From an uncultured Bacilli bacterium (GTDB taxonomy: Bacteria; Bacillota_I; Bacilli_A; RF39; UBA660): a stretch of 64,000 nt of DNA. Where the stretch lies: assembly GCA_910589375.1 (NCBI GenBank), contig CAJUTK010000001.1:1-64000 (forward strand), in the 5' to 3' direction. The notes beneath the pieces were generated by a model. It made no database searches. It was not told where the DNA came from and was given only the letters and a program-made list of their open reading frames with translations. The position numbers and the translations under genes are program-made. Shown here one piece after another: positions 49,589-57,884 of this stretch; the first letter of the stretch is position 1, and every line of letters starts with the position of its first letter.

Positions 49589-50060
49589 TTTCTTCATAAT
49601 CAGACTTGCAATCTTCTATTACTTTTAAAGCTTCTTCTTTACTATGATAATCTTTCACGATTACTTCCATATTCTGCAATACTTTATAATTTTCAAAAAA
49701 GTTTTTAATTTCTTGTAATGTAAAACTAGATAAATCCTCTAATTTACTAATCTCTCTATATCTTGGATCTACATCTACTACAGAAATAATTTTAATATCT
49801 TCTTTTCCGTTATCATACATCTCTAAATATCCAATAACTCTAGCTGGAACTACACACCCTGGAAAACTTGGCTCTGAACTAATCACTAAAATATCTAGTG
49901 GATCTCCATCTCCTGCTAAAGTATTTTCTATGTATCCATATTCAGCAGGATAAGTCATTGCAGAATATAACACTCTATCTAATTTTACTTTACCATGTTC
50001 TTTATCAACTTCATATTTATTTTTAGTACCTACAGGTATCTCTATAATTGCATTTACCAT
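49572..50060 (-). CDS. ppa: Inorganic pyrophosphatase (family I)
   Basis: 162 residues. Catalytic residues are intact: IEIPVGTKNKYEVD, LDRVLYSAMTYPAEYGYI and the metal-binding GDGDPLDILV, then YDNGKEDIKII. It hydrolyses pyrophosphate from biosynthetic reactions. GAGGTAGAAGT precedes the ATG. A degenerate paralogue with nearly the same length lies 480 nt away on the same strand. Confidence 0.95.
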   Translation of the reverse strand: MVNAIIEIPVGTKNKYEVDKEHGKVKLDRVLYSAMTYPAEYGYIENTLAGDGDPLDILVISSEPSFPGCVVPARVIGYLEMYDNGKEDIKIISVVDVDPRYREISKLEDLSSFTLQEIKNFFENYKVLQNMEVIVKDYHSKEEALKVIEDCKSDYEENKKTN

Positions 50061-50121
50061 ACTTCTACCTCACTATTTTTATTATACACTAAAATACATA
50101 GTTTTTCTATTAAAATTATGA

Positions 50122-50139
50122 TATGATTAAATTGGTGAT
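50122..50139 (+). promoter_or_regulatory. Short-leader promoter of the 128-aa gene
   Basis: TATGAT (50122-50127), 6 nt, GGTGAT (50134-50139), 3 nt, ATG 50143. Confidence 0.6.
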
Positions 50140-50142
50140 GAT

Positions 50143-50529
50143 ATGAATACAATTGAGATTGCACTAGTACCTATTAGTGAAATAGAAACAGATGAAAATA
50201 TTCAATATATTCCTCTTGAAAAAGTAGAATATTTTGCATATATTGCGACAACTCTAACACCACTTGATGCCTTTATTAAAGTAGATGGATACACAAACGC
50301 CTTATGGGAATATATGCAAGAAAAAAAGTATCAGGATAAAGAATTATTTTCTTTCTATGATAAATTAATTCACGCTAATATGGGACATCCTATTCTAAGC
50401 TCATTAATTGAACTTTATTTATTAGAAAAAGAAATGCGTAATGAAGGAATATCAGATGAATATTTATATCAATATCAAAAACTTCAGAATGAGTATTTAT
50501 ATTTATTAAATCAATTAGAAAAAAGATAA
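50143..50529 (+). CDS. Protein of unknown function between two pyrophosphatase genes (128 aa)
   Basis: 128 residues, acidic, mostly helical with a Tyr-rich C-terminal helix (YLYQYQKLQNEYLYLLNQLE). Not recognised. It lies between and opposite to the intact and the degenerate pyrophosphatase genes, so the three could be functionally linked, but only position suggests it. Confidence 0.6.
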   Translation: MNTIEIALVPISEIETDENIQYIPLEKVEYFAYIATTLTPLDAFIKVDGYTNALWEYMQEKKYQDKELFSFYDKLIHANMGHPILSSLIELYLLEKEMRNEGISDEYLYQYQKLQNEYLYLLNQLEKR

Positions 50530-50556
50530 AAAACAGTTCTAGTGAGAACTGTTTTC
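50529..50556. terminator. Bidirectional terminator
   Basis: AAAACAGTTCT / AGAACTGTTTT stem with a 4-nt loop. Confidence 0.85.
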
Positions 50557-51024
50557 TTCTTTACTATAAAATACTGTACGTTCTTTTACCAATTCTAATG
50601 CTTCTTCTCTAGCATGATATCTTACAATATTAATATCACAATTATGAAGTTTTCCATAATTTACATAATACTGCTTAATTTCATTTAAAGTAAAGATAGA
50701 AAGATCTGATAAACTTTGTATTTCATTATATCTTGGATTAAGATCGGATACTGAAATTACCCTAAAATCTTCTTCACCATTCTTATACATTTCTAAATAG
50801 CCAACTACTCTAGATGGTACCATACAACCAGGATAAGAAGGTTCTGAATCAATTACTAATATTTCTAATGGTTTATCTGGGCCAATAGAAGTATGCGTAA
50901 TATATCCACAAGCTATTGGACTAGGCATAGCAAAATATCTAATTTCACTTAATTTTGGAACACCATCAATAATTTTATATTTTCTTCTTGTATCCGCTTG
51001 TAATTCTATAACAGCATCTACCAT
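50539..51024 (-). CDS. Inactive-looking paralogue of inorganic pyrophosphatase
   Basis: 161 residues, aligned end to end with the neighbouring Ppa (both carry SEPSYPGC/SEPSFPGC, VGYLEMY and NPRY/DPRY blocks). Most catalytic positions differ: the KYE of the active enzyme is KYK, LDR is LSE, EYGY is ACGY, and GDGDPLDIL is GPDKPLEIL, removing two metal-binding Asp; DNGKEDIK becomes KNGEEDFR. Hydrolysis is therefore unlikely; a regulatory or binding role is inference. It reads as an intact gene with GGAGGATTTAT before ATG. Confidence 0.88.
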   Translation of the reverse strand: MVDAVIELQADTRRKYKIIDGVPKLSEIRYFAMPSPIACGYITHTSIGPDKPLEILVIDSEPSYPGCMVPSRVVGYLEMYKNGEEDFRVISVSDLNPRYNEIQSLSDLSIFTLNEIKQYYVNYGKLHNCDINIVRYHAREEALELVKERTVFYSKEENSSH

Positions 51025-51128
51025 ACTATAAATCCTCCTTTACTACTTTCATTAATTTCATTATACAAGAAACCAAATATATTTTCTATAAAAAAATACA
51101 AATTGTACATAATTATACATTTTTTAAA

Positions 51129-51146
51129 CATACTACAAGTGGTGAT
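51129..51146 (+). promoter_or_regulatory. Short-leader promoter of the CmpB-like gene
   Basis: CATACT (51129-51134), 6 nt, GGTGAT (51141-51146), 3 nt, ATG 51150. Confidence 0.5.
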
Positions 51147-51149
51147 ACT

Positions 51150-51659
51150 ATGTACTATGTAAATTGTTTCTTTGTTTATTCCTTTTTAGGATTTTTATTT
51201 GAAACATTATTATCTTTCTTTACAAAACAAAACTTTAATAGTGGTATCTTATATGGTCCTATAACGCCTATTTATGGAATTGGTGTCATACTTATTTTAA
51301 CAATTTCTCACTATTTTTTTATGAATTTACATCTTCCACGATGGAGAGAGACTGTTATTGTATTTTTTATATTAATTGCTGCTTTAACTCTTTTAGAATG
51401 GTTTGGTGGTATTTTAATAGAAAAGCTATTTGGAGTAGTATTCTGGGACTATAGTAAACTTCCTTTTCATATTGGACACTATATTTCTCTTGAGATATCC
51501 TTTATATGGGGGATACTATCTATTTTGCTCATCTATGTTATTAAACCTGTTATTAACCCTATTGTAGAAAGTATTCCTACTTCTGTTAGTATCATTCTTA
51601 TCATTCTAGGAATTATTGATTTAATAGCAACTGTATTGCATTTAAAAGGGATAATATAA
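51150..51659 (+). CDS. CmpB-like membrane protein (PF06541 type, 'ABC permease-like')
   Basis: 169 residues, four or five transmembrane helices. NSGILYGPITPIYGIGVILI near residue 30 and VVFWDYSKLPFHIGHYISLE near 98, followed by WGILSILLIYVIKP, are the family signature. Although named as an ABC transporter permease, no ATPase or substrate protein is nearby and its true function is unclear. Start follows GGTGATACT directly. Confidence 0.85.
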   Translation: MYYVNCFFVYSFLGFLFETLLSFFTKQNFNSGILYGPITPIYGIGVILILTISHYFFMNLHLPRWRETVIVFFILIAALTLLEWFGGILIEKLFGVVFWDYSKLPFHIGHYISLEISFIWGILSILLIYVIKPVINPIVESIPTSVSIILIILGIIDLIATVLHLKGII

Positions 51660-51676
51660 ATTATCCCTCTTTTTTG
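51644..51676. terminator. Bidirectional terminator
   Basis: AAAAGGGATAAT / ATTATCCCTCTTTT stem with T run, overlapping both stops. Confidence 0.85.
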
Positions 51677-52785
51677 TATTTATTATACTGATTTTGAAAA
51701 TAATCATCTGTCATTCCAGCAATAAAATCAATTACCTTTTGTTCATCTGTTGTATTAATTAAGTATTTGTCACACATATCTCCTAAGAAAACTTGATAAA
51801 TATCACTAGCATTATTTTTATTATGGAGTTCTTTTAAATAATAATCAAATAAAAAGCGGAACATCATCTCATAAGATTCTATTGTCTCTACTGAATTTGC
51901 TTTATTATAAATATGAGAATAATTAAATGTCTTTAATTCTTTTACTGCATTATAAACTTCACTACTCATTTTAATATATGGTTCATTTAAACTATGACCA
52001 ATAATATCTAAAATAATAGTATTAATAATTTCTCTATTAGTAGACCCTAAAACTTCAATAATATTATTAGGAACTTCATCAATATTTAGTACTCCTAAAC
52101 GAATAGCGTCCTCTATATCTCTTCCGATATAAGCAATAATATCACTAATTCTTACAATACATCCTTCTAAAGTCATAGGTCGTAATGTTTTTAATATAGC
52201 TGGGTCTGTATAACATTTTTCATATAAATCTAAAAATTGTTCTTTCGTTCTTTCAACAGGATAATATTGATCCTCTACAAATTCTCCATTATGACATAAT
52301 ATTCCATCTAGAACTTGTAGTGTTATATTACTTCCTTTTCCATGAGATTCAATATCTTTTAATACTCTTACACTATGAACATTATGATTAAAAAATCTTC
52401 CTGTTTTTTCTACACTAATTCTATTTAAAATAGCTTCTCCTACATGACCAAAAGGAACATGTCCTAAATCATGACCTAGAGAGATTGCTTCAATTAAATC
52501 TTCATTTAAATTGAGAGCTCGTCCTATTGTTCGAGCAATTTTGCTAACCATTTGAACATGAGTCATACGTTTACTAATATTATCATTATCATTATTACTA
52601 AATACTTGTGTTTTATCAATATATCTTGTATAAGATAAACAGTAAATAATGCGATCTATGTCCCGAAAAAAACTAGGTCTTATATCTGGATTTTCATCCT
52701 CCAAACGAATAGCATCTTTATTTCTCGTTGCATACTCGCTTAAATTAGAATCATGCTTATTCATATTTTCCATTACTTCATTCAT
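51661..52785 (-). CDS. dGTPase-like HD-domain phosphohydrolase
   Basis: 374 residues. HD-site residues appear in KRMTHVQMVSKIA (first His) and SLGHDLGHVPFGHVGEAILN (HD pair), then HNVHSVRVLKDIE. The family hydrolyses dNTPs to nucleosides and triphosphate. The C-terminal helical region (DKYLINTTDEQKVIDFIAGM) is typical. It starts 8 nt inside the end of alr. Confidence 0.93.
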   Translation of the reverse strand: MNEVMENMNKHDSNLSEYATRNKDAIRLEDENPDIRPSFFRDIDRIIYCLSYTRYIDKTQVFSNNDNDNISKRMTHVQMVSKIARTIGRALNLNEDLIEAISLGHDLGHVPFGHVGEAILNRISVEKTGRFFNHNVHSVRVLKDIESHGKGSNITLQVLDGILCHNGEFVEDQYYPVERTKEQFLDLYEKCYTDPAILKTLRPMTLEGCIVRISDIIAYIGRDIEDAIRLGVLNIDEVPNNIIEVLGSTNREIINTIILDIIGHSLNEPYIKMSSEVYNAVKELKTFNYSHIYNKANSVETIESYEMMFRFLFDYYLKELHNKNNASDIYQVFLGDMCDKYLINTTDEQKVIDFIAGMTDDYFQNQYNKYKKEG

Positions 52786-53815
52786 CTAAATTCCTCCATA
52801 CTCTAGGTACTCTTTTGCCAACACTACAAATCACTTCATAAGGAATCGTTTCTAAATAATTAGAAATCTCCATAATGTGATCAATATCTTTTATAACTTC
52901 CACTTTATCATGCAAAGAAATCGTATCATCTATTTCTACAAATACCATATCCATACAAACTCTTCCAATAATTGGATATTTTTTATTATGAATATATACA
53001 AACCTACCACTATTTTTACGAATAATACCGTCTGCATATCCAATTGGAATTACACCTATCTTTACATTCTTTGTTGCTTTATAAGTACCTCCATATCCTA
53101 CTGTTTCCCCTGATTTTAAATCGTGAATTTGAATAATCTCACTCACCAACTTAAAAGTGGATGAAAAAGGAATATCCATATTTATTAATCCATACATAAC
53201 AATGCCTAATCTGCAACCATTTTCAAATGGCCTTTTTTCGTGAGTTAATAACGCTTCACTAGCGCATATATGTATAATTGGAATTTCTTCTTTATTAGAA
53301 ACAATACTTTCAAATTTATCTATTTGTTCTTCCGTAGAATGTGGGGCATCATAAATATGAGTATATACACCTTCTACTTTATCTTTCAAAAGATGATAAG
53401 TTTCTTCATACTCCTCCCTAGAAGAAATTCCTAAACGGTGCATTCCTGTGTCAATTTTAATATGACATTTCACATTCTTATTAAAAACTAATTTTGCATA
53501 ATCTAGACTTAACACAGTTATTGTAATATTTTCATTTTCACATAAGTCTAAATATTCTTCTGAAATATACCCTAAACATAGAATAGGTATCTCTTTAAAA
53601 TCTTTTCTAATTTCTAATGCTTCATCTAAGGTCGCAACAGCAAGATAATTAATTCCAGCTTGAAGTAAAGTTTCTACAATTTCTACTCCATGACCATACC
53701 CATCTGCCTTTACAACGCCAAAATAATAATGATAGGAAGGTGATATTTCCATCACTTTTTTTATATTATGATAAATACTACTTAAATTAATTTCTACATA
53801 AGTATTCCTATGCAT
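52778..53815 (-). CDS. alr: Alanine racemase
   Basis: 345 residues. PLP-binding Lys in FGVVKADGYGHGVEIV (about 33), catalytic Tyr in TVGYGGTYKATKN (about 240), and the RVCMDMVFVEID block near the end. It supplies D-Ala for peptidoglycan. It lies between cls and the dGTPase-like gene in one minus-strand operon: 9 nt after cls, 8-nt overlap with the next gene. GGAGGAGAAA precedes the ATG. Confidence 0.95.
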   Translation of the reverse strand: MHRNTYVEINLSSIYHNIKKVMEISPSYHYYFGVVKADGYGHGVEIVETLLQAGINYLAVATLDEALEIRKDFKEIPILCLGYISEEYLDLCENENITITVLSLDYAKLVFNKNVKCHIKIDTGMHRLGISSREEYEETYHLLKDKVEGVYTHIYDAPHSTEEQIDKFESIVSNKEEIPIIHICASEALLTHEKRPFENGCRLGIVMYGLINMDIPFSSTFKLVSEIIQIHDLKSGETVGYGGTYKATKNVKIGVIPIGYADGIIRKNSGRFVYIHNKKYPIIGRVCMDMVFVEIDDTISLHDKVEVIKDIDHIMEISNYLETIPYEVICSVGKRVPRVWRNLDE

Positions 53816-53824
53816 TTTCTCCTC

Positions 53825-55339
53825 CTACATTAAAGGTGCGAATATCTTTGCTACCGTACCCATTATTTTTTTATACCATGGAATGGCTTTCATTTTTTGT
53901 TCATCCATAAAATTACTTTTTCCTAATGTCTCTATAAAATCTTTTTTAATACTATTAATAACAGAAGATTGATAAATCCAAACTGCATTTTCGTAGTGAT
54001 GATATAAACTTCTAAAGTCTAAGTTAATAGTTCCTACTACTCCCACTTTATCATCACATATGAATGTTTTAGAATGAATAAATCCTGGAGTATACTCATA
54101 AATTTCTACCCCAGATTTCATAAGAATTGGATAATAAGACTCGGTAATTGCATGAACTATCCACTTATCTGGTATAGCAGGAGTAATAATTTTTACATCT
54201 ACTCCCCTTTTTGCTGCATTGGTGAGCGCTAGAACAAGTTCATAAGTTAAAATTAAATAAGGAGTTGTAATATAAACATAATCAGTTGCTGCATTAATCA
54301 TGTTCAAATAAACAGTTTCTCCTGCTGTTTCCCTTTTTAGGGGGCTATCACCATATGGAGCAAAATAACCATCATTTGCATATTTCTTCTTCTCTGGTAA
54401 ATAAGCATCAAAAGGAGTATTATCTACTTTAAATATATTCCATGCATCTAGAAAAAGCATTGTTAAAGTAGTTACTGCATCTCCTTTTAAACGGATACCT
54501 GTATCTTTCCAATGTCCAAGTCTTGAAGCCTCATTGATGTATTCATCAGCCAAATTAATACCACCTGTATAACCTATATTACCATCTATCACCATAATTT
54601 TTCTATGATCTCGATTATTATAAATAATAGATAGTATTGGTTTAAATCTATTAAAAGAAATACAAGGTATTCCCATTTTATCTAATTCTTTATAATAATT
54701 ATTAGGAAGTTTAGAAATACAACCAATGTCATCATAAATAACTCTAACATCTACTCCCTCTTCCTTTTTATCTAAAAGAATCTCTAAAATAGTATCCCAC
54801 ATTTTTCCTTTTTGTATAATAAAATATTCTAAAAATATAAACTTTTTAGCACTCTTTAAATCCTTAATCATATCAGCAAACATATCTTCACCAACAGAAT
54901 AATAAGTACCCTCTGTATTTTTATAAATAGGAGAATTAATATTGTCATAAATATATTTAGCTTGTCCATAAATAGATTTATCTTGTACTTTTATCTCCTC
55001 TAAAGATTTCGATTTTTGATATTCATAGTTTTCAATTTCGAATCGTTCCTTCCGATATTTTTTTCTGATCCATATTTTACCATTTAACAAATATAAAAAG
55101 ACTCCCAATATTGGAAAAACAATTAATAATAGTAACCAAGGTATTTTAAAAGATGGATTTAAATTATCATTTAAAAGGGCCATGGAAATAAGAGCGCCAA
55201 TTAGCATTAATAAAATATAAACAAAAAGAGATGCTGTACTCAAATAGGCAAATAGAAAAAATAATAAAAATGCCTGAAGTATAATTAATATTCCATTAAT
55301 AACTACTCTACTAAAAAGAAATTTTGATATTTTATGCAT
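53825..55339 (-). CDS. cls: Cardiolipin synthase
   Basis: 504 residues: two N-terminal transmembrane helices (about 12-35 and 48-75), then two phospholipase D motifs, HRKIMVIDGNIGYTGGINLA near 220 and HSKTFICDDKVGVVGTINLD near 400. It joins two phosphatidylglycerols to cardiolipin. ATG 55339 is used because GGTGGTAGT precedes it and TATAAT lies 6 nt up, inside the longer ORF. Starts the cls-alr-dGTPase operon. Confidence 0.94.
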   Translation of the reverse strand: MHKISKFLFSRVVINGILIILQAFLLFFLFAYLSTASLFVYILLMLIGALISMALLNDNLNPSFKIPWLLLLIVFPILGVFLYLLNGKIWIRKKYRKERFEIENYEYQKSKSLEEIKVQDKSIYGQAKYIYDNINSPIYKNTEGTYYSVGEDMFADMIKDLKSAKKFIFLEYFIIQKGKMWDTILEILLDKKEEGVDVRVIYDDIGCISKLPNNYYKELDKMGIPCISFNRFKPILSIIYNNRDHRKIMVIDGNIGYTGGINLADEYINEASRLGHWKDTGIRLKGDAVTTLTMLFLDAWNIFKVDNTPFDAYLPEKKKYANDGYFAPYGDSPLKRETAGETVYLNMINAATDYVYITTPYLILTYELVLALTNAAKRGVDVKIITPAIPDKWIVHAITESYYPILMKSGVEIYEYTPGFIHSKTFICDDKVGVVGTINLDFRSLYHHYENAVWIYQSSVINSIKKDFIETLGKSNFMDEQKMKAIPWYKKIMGTVAKIFAPLM

Positions 55340-55342
55340 ACT

Positions 55343-55360
55343 ACCACCAACCTTATTATA
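55343..55360 (-). promoter_or_regulatory. Short-leader promoter of cls
   Basis: Minus strand TATAAT (55355-55360), 6 nt, GGTGGT (55343-55348), 3 nt, ATG 55339. Confidence 0.65.
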
Positions 55361-55390
55361 ACAAAAAAAAGCATGAATTTCCATGAATTA

Positions 55391-55415
55391 AAAAGAGAAG
55401 TATTATCTTCTCTTT
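55391..55415 (-). terminator. Terminator of the cadA operon
   Basis: AAAGAGAAG / CTTCTCTTT stem, 6-nt loop, T run on the minus strand; overlaps the stop at 55403. Confidence 0.85.
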
Positions 55416-57451
55416 AAAATCCTAATAGTATTTAATATGGTTATTAGAGTAACTCCAACATCTGCAAAAACAGCTTGCCACATACTAGCTATACCAAATG
55501 CGCTAAATAATAATATTAAAATCTTCACAATAAAAGCAAACCACAAATTTTCTCGAATGATTTTTTCAGTATATTTTGCAATTTCAATCCCTATATTTAT
55601 AGAATTAATATCATCATTCATAATTACTATATCTGATGCTTCAATAGCAGAAGCAGATCCTACTCCTCCCATAGATATTCCAACATCAGAAAGAGCAAGT
55701 ACAGGAGCATCATTAATCCCATCTCCTACAAAGGCAACTATCTTATCTTTAGATAATAATTTTTCTAATTCTTGATATTTATCTGTTGGTAACATTTTAG
55801 CTTTATAATTTTCAATTTCTAGTTTGGAAGCAATCATAGAAGCCACTTCTTCATTATCCCCTGTAAACATACAAATTCTTATTTTTTTATTTTTTAGATT
55901 GTCTAATCCTTTTTTTGTACTAGTTTTAATCTCATCTGTTAAAAAAATAGCACCTATGATAGAATCATTCTTTTTTAAATAAAGAATAGTTCCTTTCTTC
56001 TCATTATAATAATTTACCAACTCACTATTACCTATTATAAAATGATTACTTCCTACATCAAAGGTAATTCCCTTTCCAGAAATTTCCTGATAATTAGAAA
56101 CTAGAATATTTTTATCTAAAAAACCTTCTTTTAAAATAGAAATAGCTATAGGATGATTAGAATACTGTTCTCCTAAGGATGCCAATTTTAAAATATCTTG
56201 CTTAGTGTAATTAGGGTCTATTACTTCTACAGCGTCAATAACAAACTTACCAGTAGTTAGCGTTCCTGTTTTGTCAAAGCAAATAGTATCTACTTTTTTT
56301 AAAGCATCTAAATAATTACTACCTTTTATTAAAATTCCTGCTTTAGAGCAAGCACCAATTCCTGAGAAATAACTAAGCGGTACAGAAATAGCAATGGCAC
56401 ATGGACAAGAAATAACTAAGAAGGTAAGTGCTCTATAGATTCCATCAGAAATAGTAGTATTCGTAACTATTGGAAGAATAATAGCTATTAGGAATCCTAT
56501 CCCAATTACAATAGGAGTATAAACTTTAGAGGCTTTGTTTACAAATGTCTCTGTCTTAGCCTTTTTATCAGTAGCGTTTTCTACTAAATCTAAAATTTTA
56601 CTTACAGTACTTTCTGCATATTCTTTTTCTATTTCTACTTCTAAAAGTCCAGAAATATTAATACTACCTGATAAAATAGAGTCTCCCACAGTAACAGATA
56701 AAGGTTTTGTTTCCCCTGTCAAAGAAGAAGTATCTAAAGATGATTCTCCTAATATTACTTTTCCATCTACAGGAACTTTCTCCCCTACTTTTACTAAAAT
56801 ATGTTCTCCTACCTTTAAATCCTCTGGTAAAACTTTAACAATTTTTTCACCATCTTTTTTATTAGCATACTCTGCCTTAATATCCATAAGCCCTTTAATA
56901 GATTTTCTAGTAGAGTGAATGGCTCTATCTTCTAGTATTTTACCAATTTCATAGAGAATGATAACCATTAATCCTTCTAACTCTTCCCCTATTAAAAAGG
57001 CGCCTATTGTGGAAATGCTAATTAAAAAACTTTCATTAATAGTCTTACTTTTCACTAATAATTTCATGGCAACTATAAAAGTTCTGTAAAGTAATATAAC
57101 ATAAGCAATTAAATAGGTAATGGTATTAAAATGCCAAGGTAACTCTAAAAAGTATCCAATGAGTGTCAAGAATATTCCTATTCCTAATCGTATTAAGTTT
57201 CCATAAAACTTATTTTTATTTTCTAATACATCTTCATTCATATCTAATACTTTTACATCTGGTTCTGTTGCCAAAACAATTTTCTTTACAATAGGAAGTA
57301 CAATTTCTTCATTACTTTCAAAACTAAGTTGAAGGGTTGAAAAATTAACCACAACTTTCTCTAATCTAGAATCTTTTGATAAGGCCTCTTCTATTTCACT
57401 AGCACATTTTGCACAATCTAAATTCTCTAATCGATATCTATATTTCTTCAA
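55403..57451 (-). CDS. cadA: Heavy-metal P-type ATPase (Cd/Zn/Co exporter)
   Basis: 682 residues: an N-terminal HMA domain with ENLDCAKCASEIEE (metal-binding CxxC), membrane helices, TGE motif in SSLTGETKP, the metal-channel CPC in VISCPCAIAISVPLS, phosphorylation site DKTGTLTTG and VGDGINDAPVLALSDVGISM. It exports divalent metals. It overlaps the ArsR regulator by 14 nt and should be controlled by it. Confidence 0.95.
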   Translation of the reverse strand: MKKYRYRLENLDCAKCASEIEEALSKDSRLEKVVVNFSTLQLSFESNEEIVLPIVKKIVLATEPDVKVLDMNEDVLENKNKFYGNLIRLGIGIFLTLIGYFLELPWHFNTITYLIAYVILLYRTFIVAMKLLVKSKTINESFLISISTIGAFLIGEELEGLMVIILYEIGKILEDRAIHSTRKSIKGLMDIKAEYANKKDGEKIVKVLPEDLKVGEHILVKVGEKVPVDGKVILGESSLDTSSLTGETKPLSVTVGDSILSGSINISGLLEVEIEKEYAESTVSKILDLVENATDKKAKTETFVNKASKVYTPIVIGIGFLIAIILPIVTNTTISDGIYRALTFLVISCPCAIAISVPLSYFSGIGACSKAGILIKGSNYLDALKKVDTICFDKTGTLTTGKFVIDAVEVIDPNYTKQDILKLASLGEQYSNHPIAISILKEGFLDKNILVSNYQEISGKGITFDVGSNHFIIGNSELVNYYNEKKGTILYLKKNDSIIGAIFLTDEIKTSTKKGLDNLKNKKIRICMFTGDNEEVASMIASKLEIENYKAKMLPTDKYQELEKLLSKDKIVAFVGDGINDAPVLALSDVGISMGGVGSASAIEASDIVIMNDDINSINIGIEIAKYTEKIIRENLWFAFIVKILILLFSAFGIASMWQAVFADVGVTLITILNTIRILKRR

Positions 57452-57791
57452 TGTGTTCTAGTCCTTTCTTAAATATTTCGCTTACATGACTATCAGCAAT
57501 TTCATAATAAACTACCTTTCCTACTTTTCTAAATTTCACTAATTTTGCATTCTTTAAAATTCTAAGTTGGTGTGAAATAGCTGATACTGTAGAATTGGTA
57601 ATAGCTGCAATATCACATACACATAATTCTGATTTTAAGAGTGCACATATAATCTTCATTCTAGTAGAATCCCCAAATACTTTAAAAAGTTCCGCCATAT
57701 CAAAAATAATTTCATCCTCTACCATAGTTTTTTTTACTTTTTCTACAATATCTTGATGAATAATAGTAGTCTCACATAACAATTCTTCCAT
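57438..57791 (-). CDS. ArsR/SmtB family metal-responsive repressor (CadC-like)
   Basis: 117 residues, winged helix: LFKVFGDSTRMKIICALLKS, ELCVCDIAAITNSTVSAISH with two Cys in the recognition region and LRILKNAKLVKFRKVGKVVY. The last helix DSHVSEIFKKGLEHIEEI holds the D-x-H and H-x-x-E residues of the alpha-5 metal site, and Cys6 could add an alpha-3N ligand. It should release DNA on binding Zn or Cd. AGGTGATAGA precedes the ATG. Confidence 0.93.
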   Translation of the reverse strand: MEELLCETTIIHQDIVEKVKKTMVEDEIIFDMAELFKVFGDSTRMKIICALLKSELCVCDIAAITNSTVSAISHQLRILKNAKLVKFRKVGKVVYYEIADSHVSEIFKKGLEHIEEI

Positions 57792-57835
57792 TCTATCACC
57801 TCATTTGAATGATTGTTCATATATTAAATTATATT
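57792..57835 (-). promoter_or_regulatory. cad operon promoter and ArsR operator candidate
   Basis: Minus strand TATAAT (about 57829-57834), followed by ATATGAACAATCATTCAAAT, an imperfect inverted repeat (TGAA-N6-TTCA) of the ArsR/SmtB operator type between the -10 box and the ribosome site. Confidence 0.55.
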
Positions 57836-57857
57836 CCGCTAAAAATATTTTGTCAAT

Positions 57858-57884
57858 AAAAAAAGATAAATTATTATCTTTTTT
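57858..57884 (-). terminator. Terminator after the zincin-like gene
   Basis: AAAAAAGATAA / TTATCTTTTTT stem with a 4-nt loop at the 57883 stop. Confidence 0.75.
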
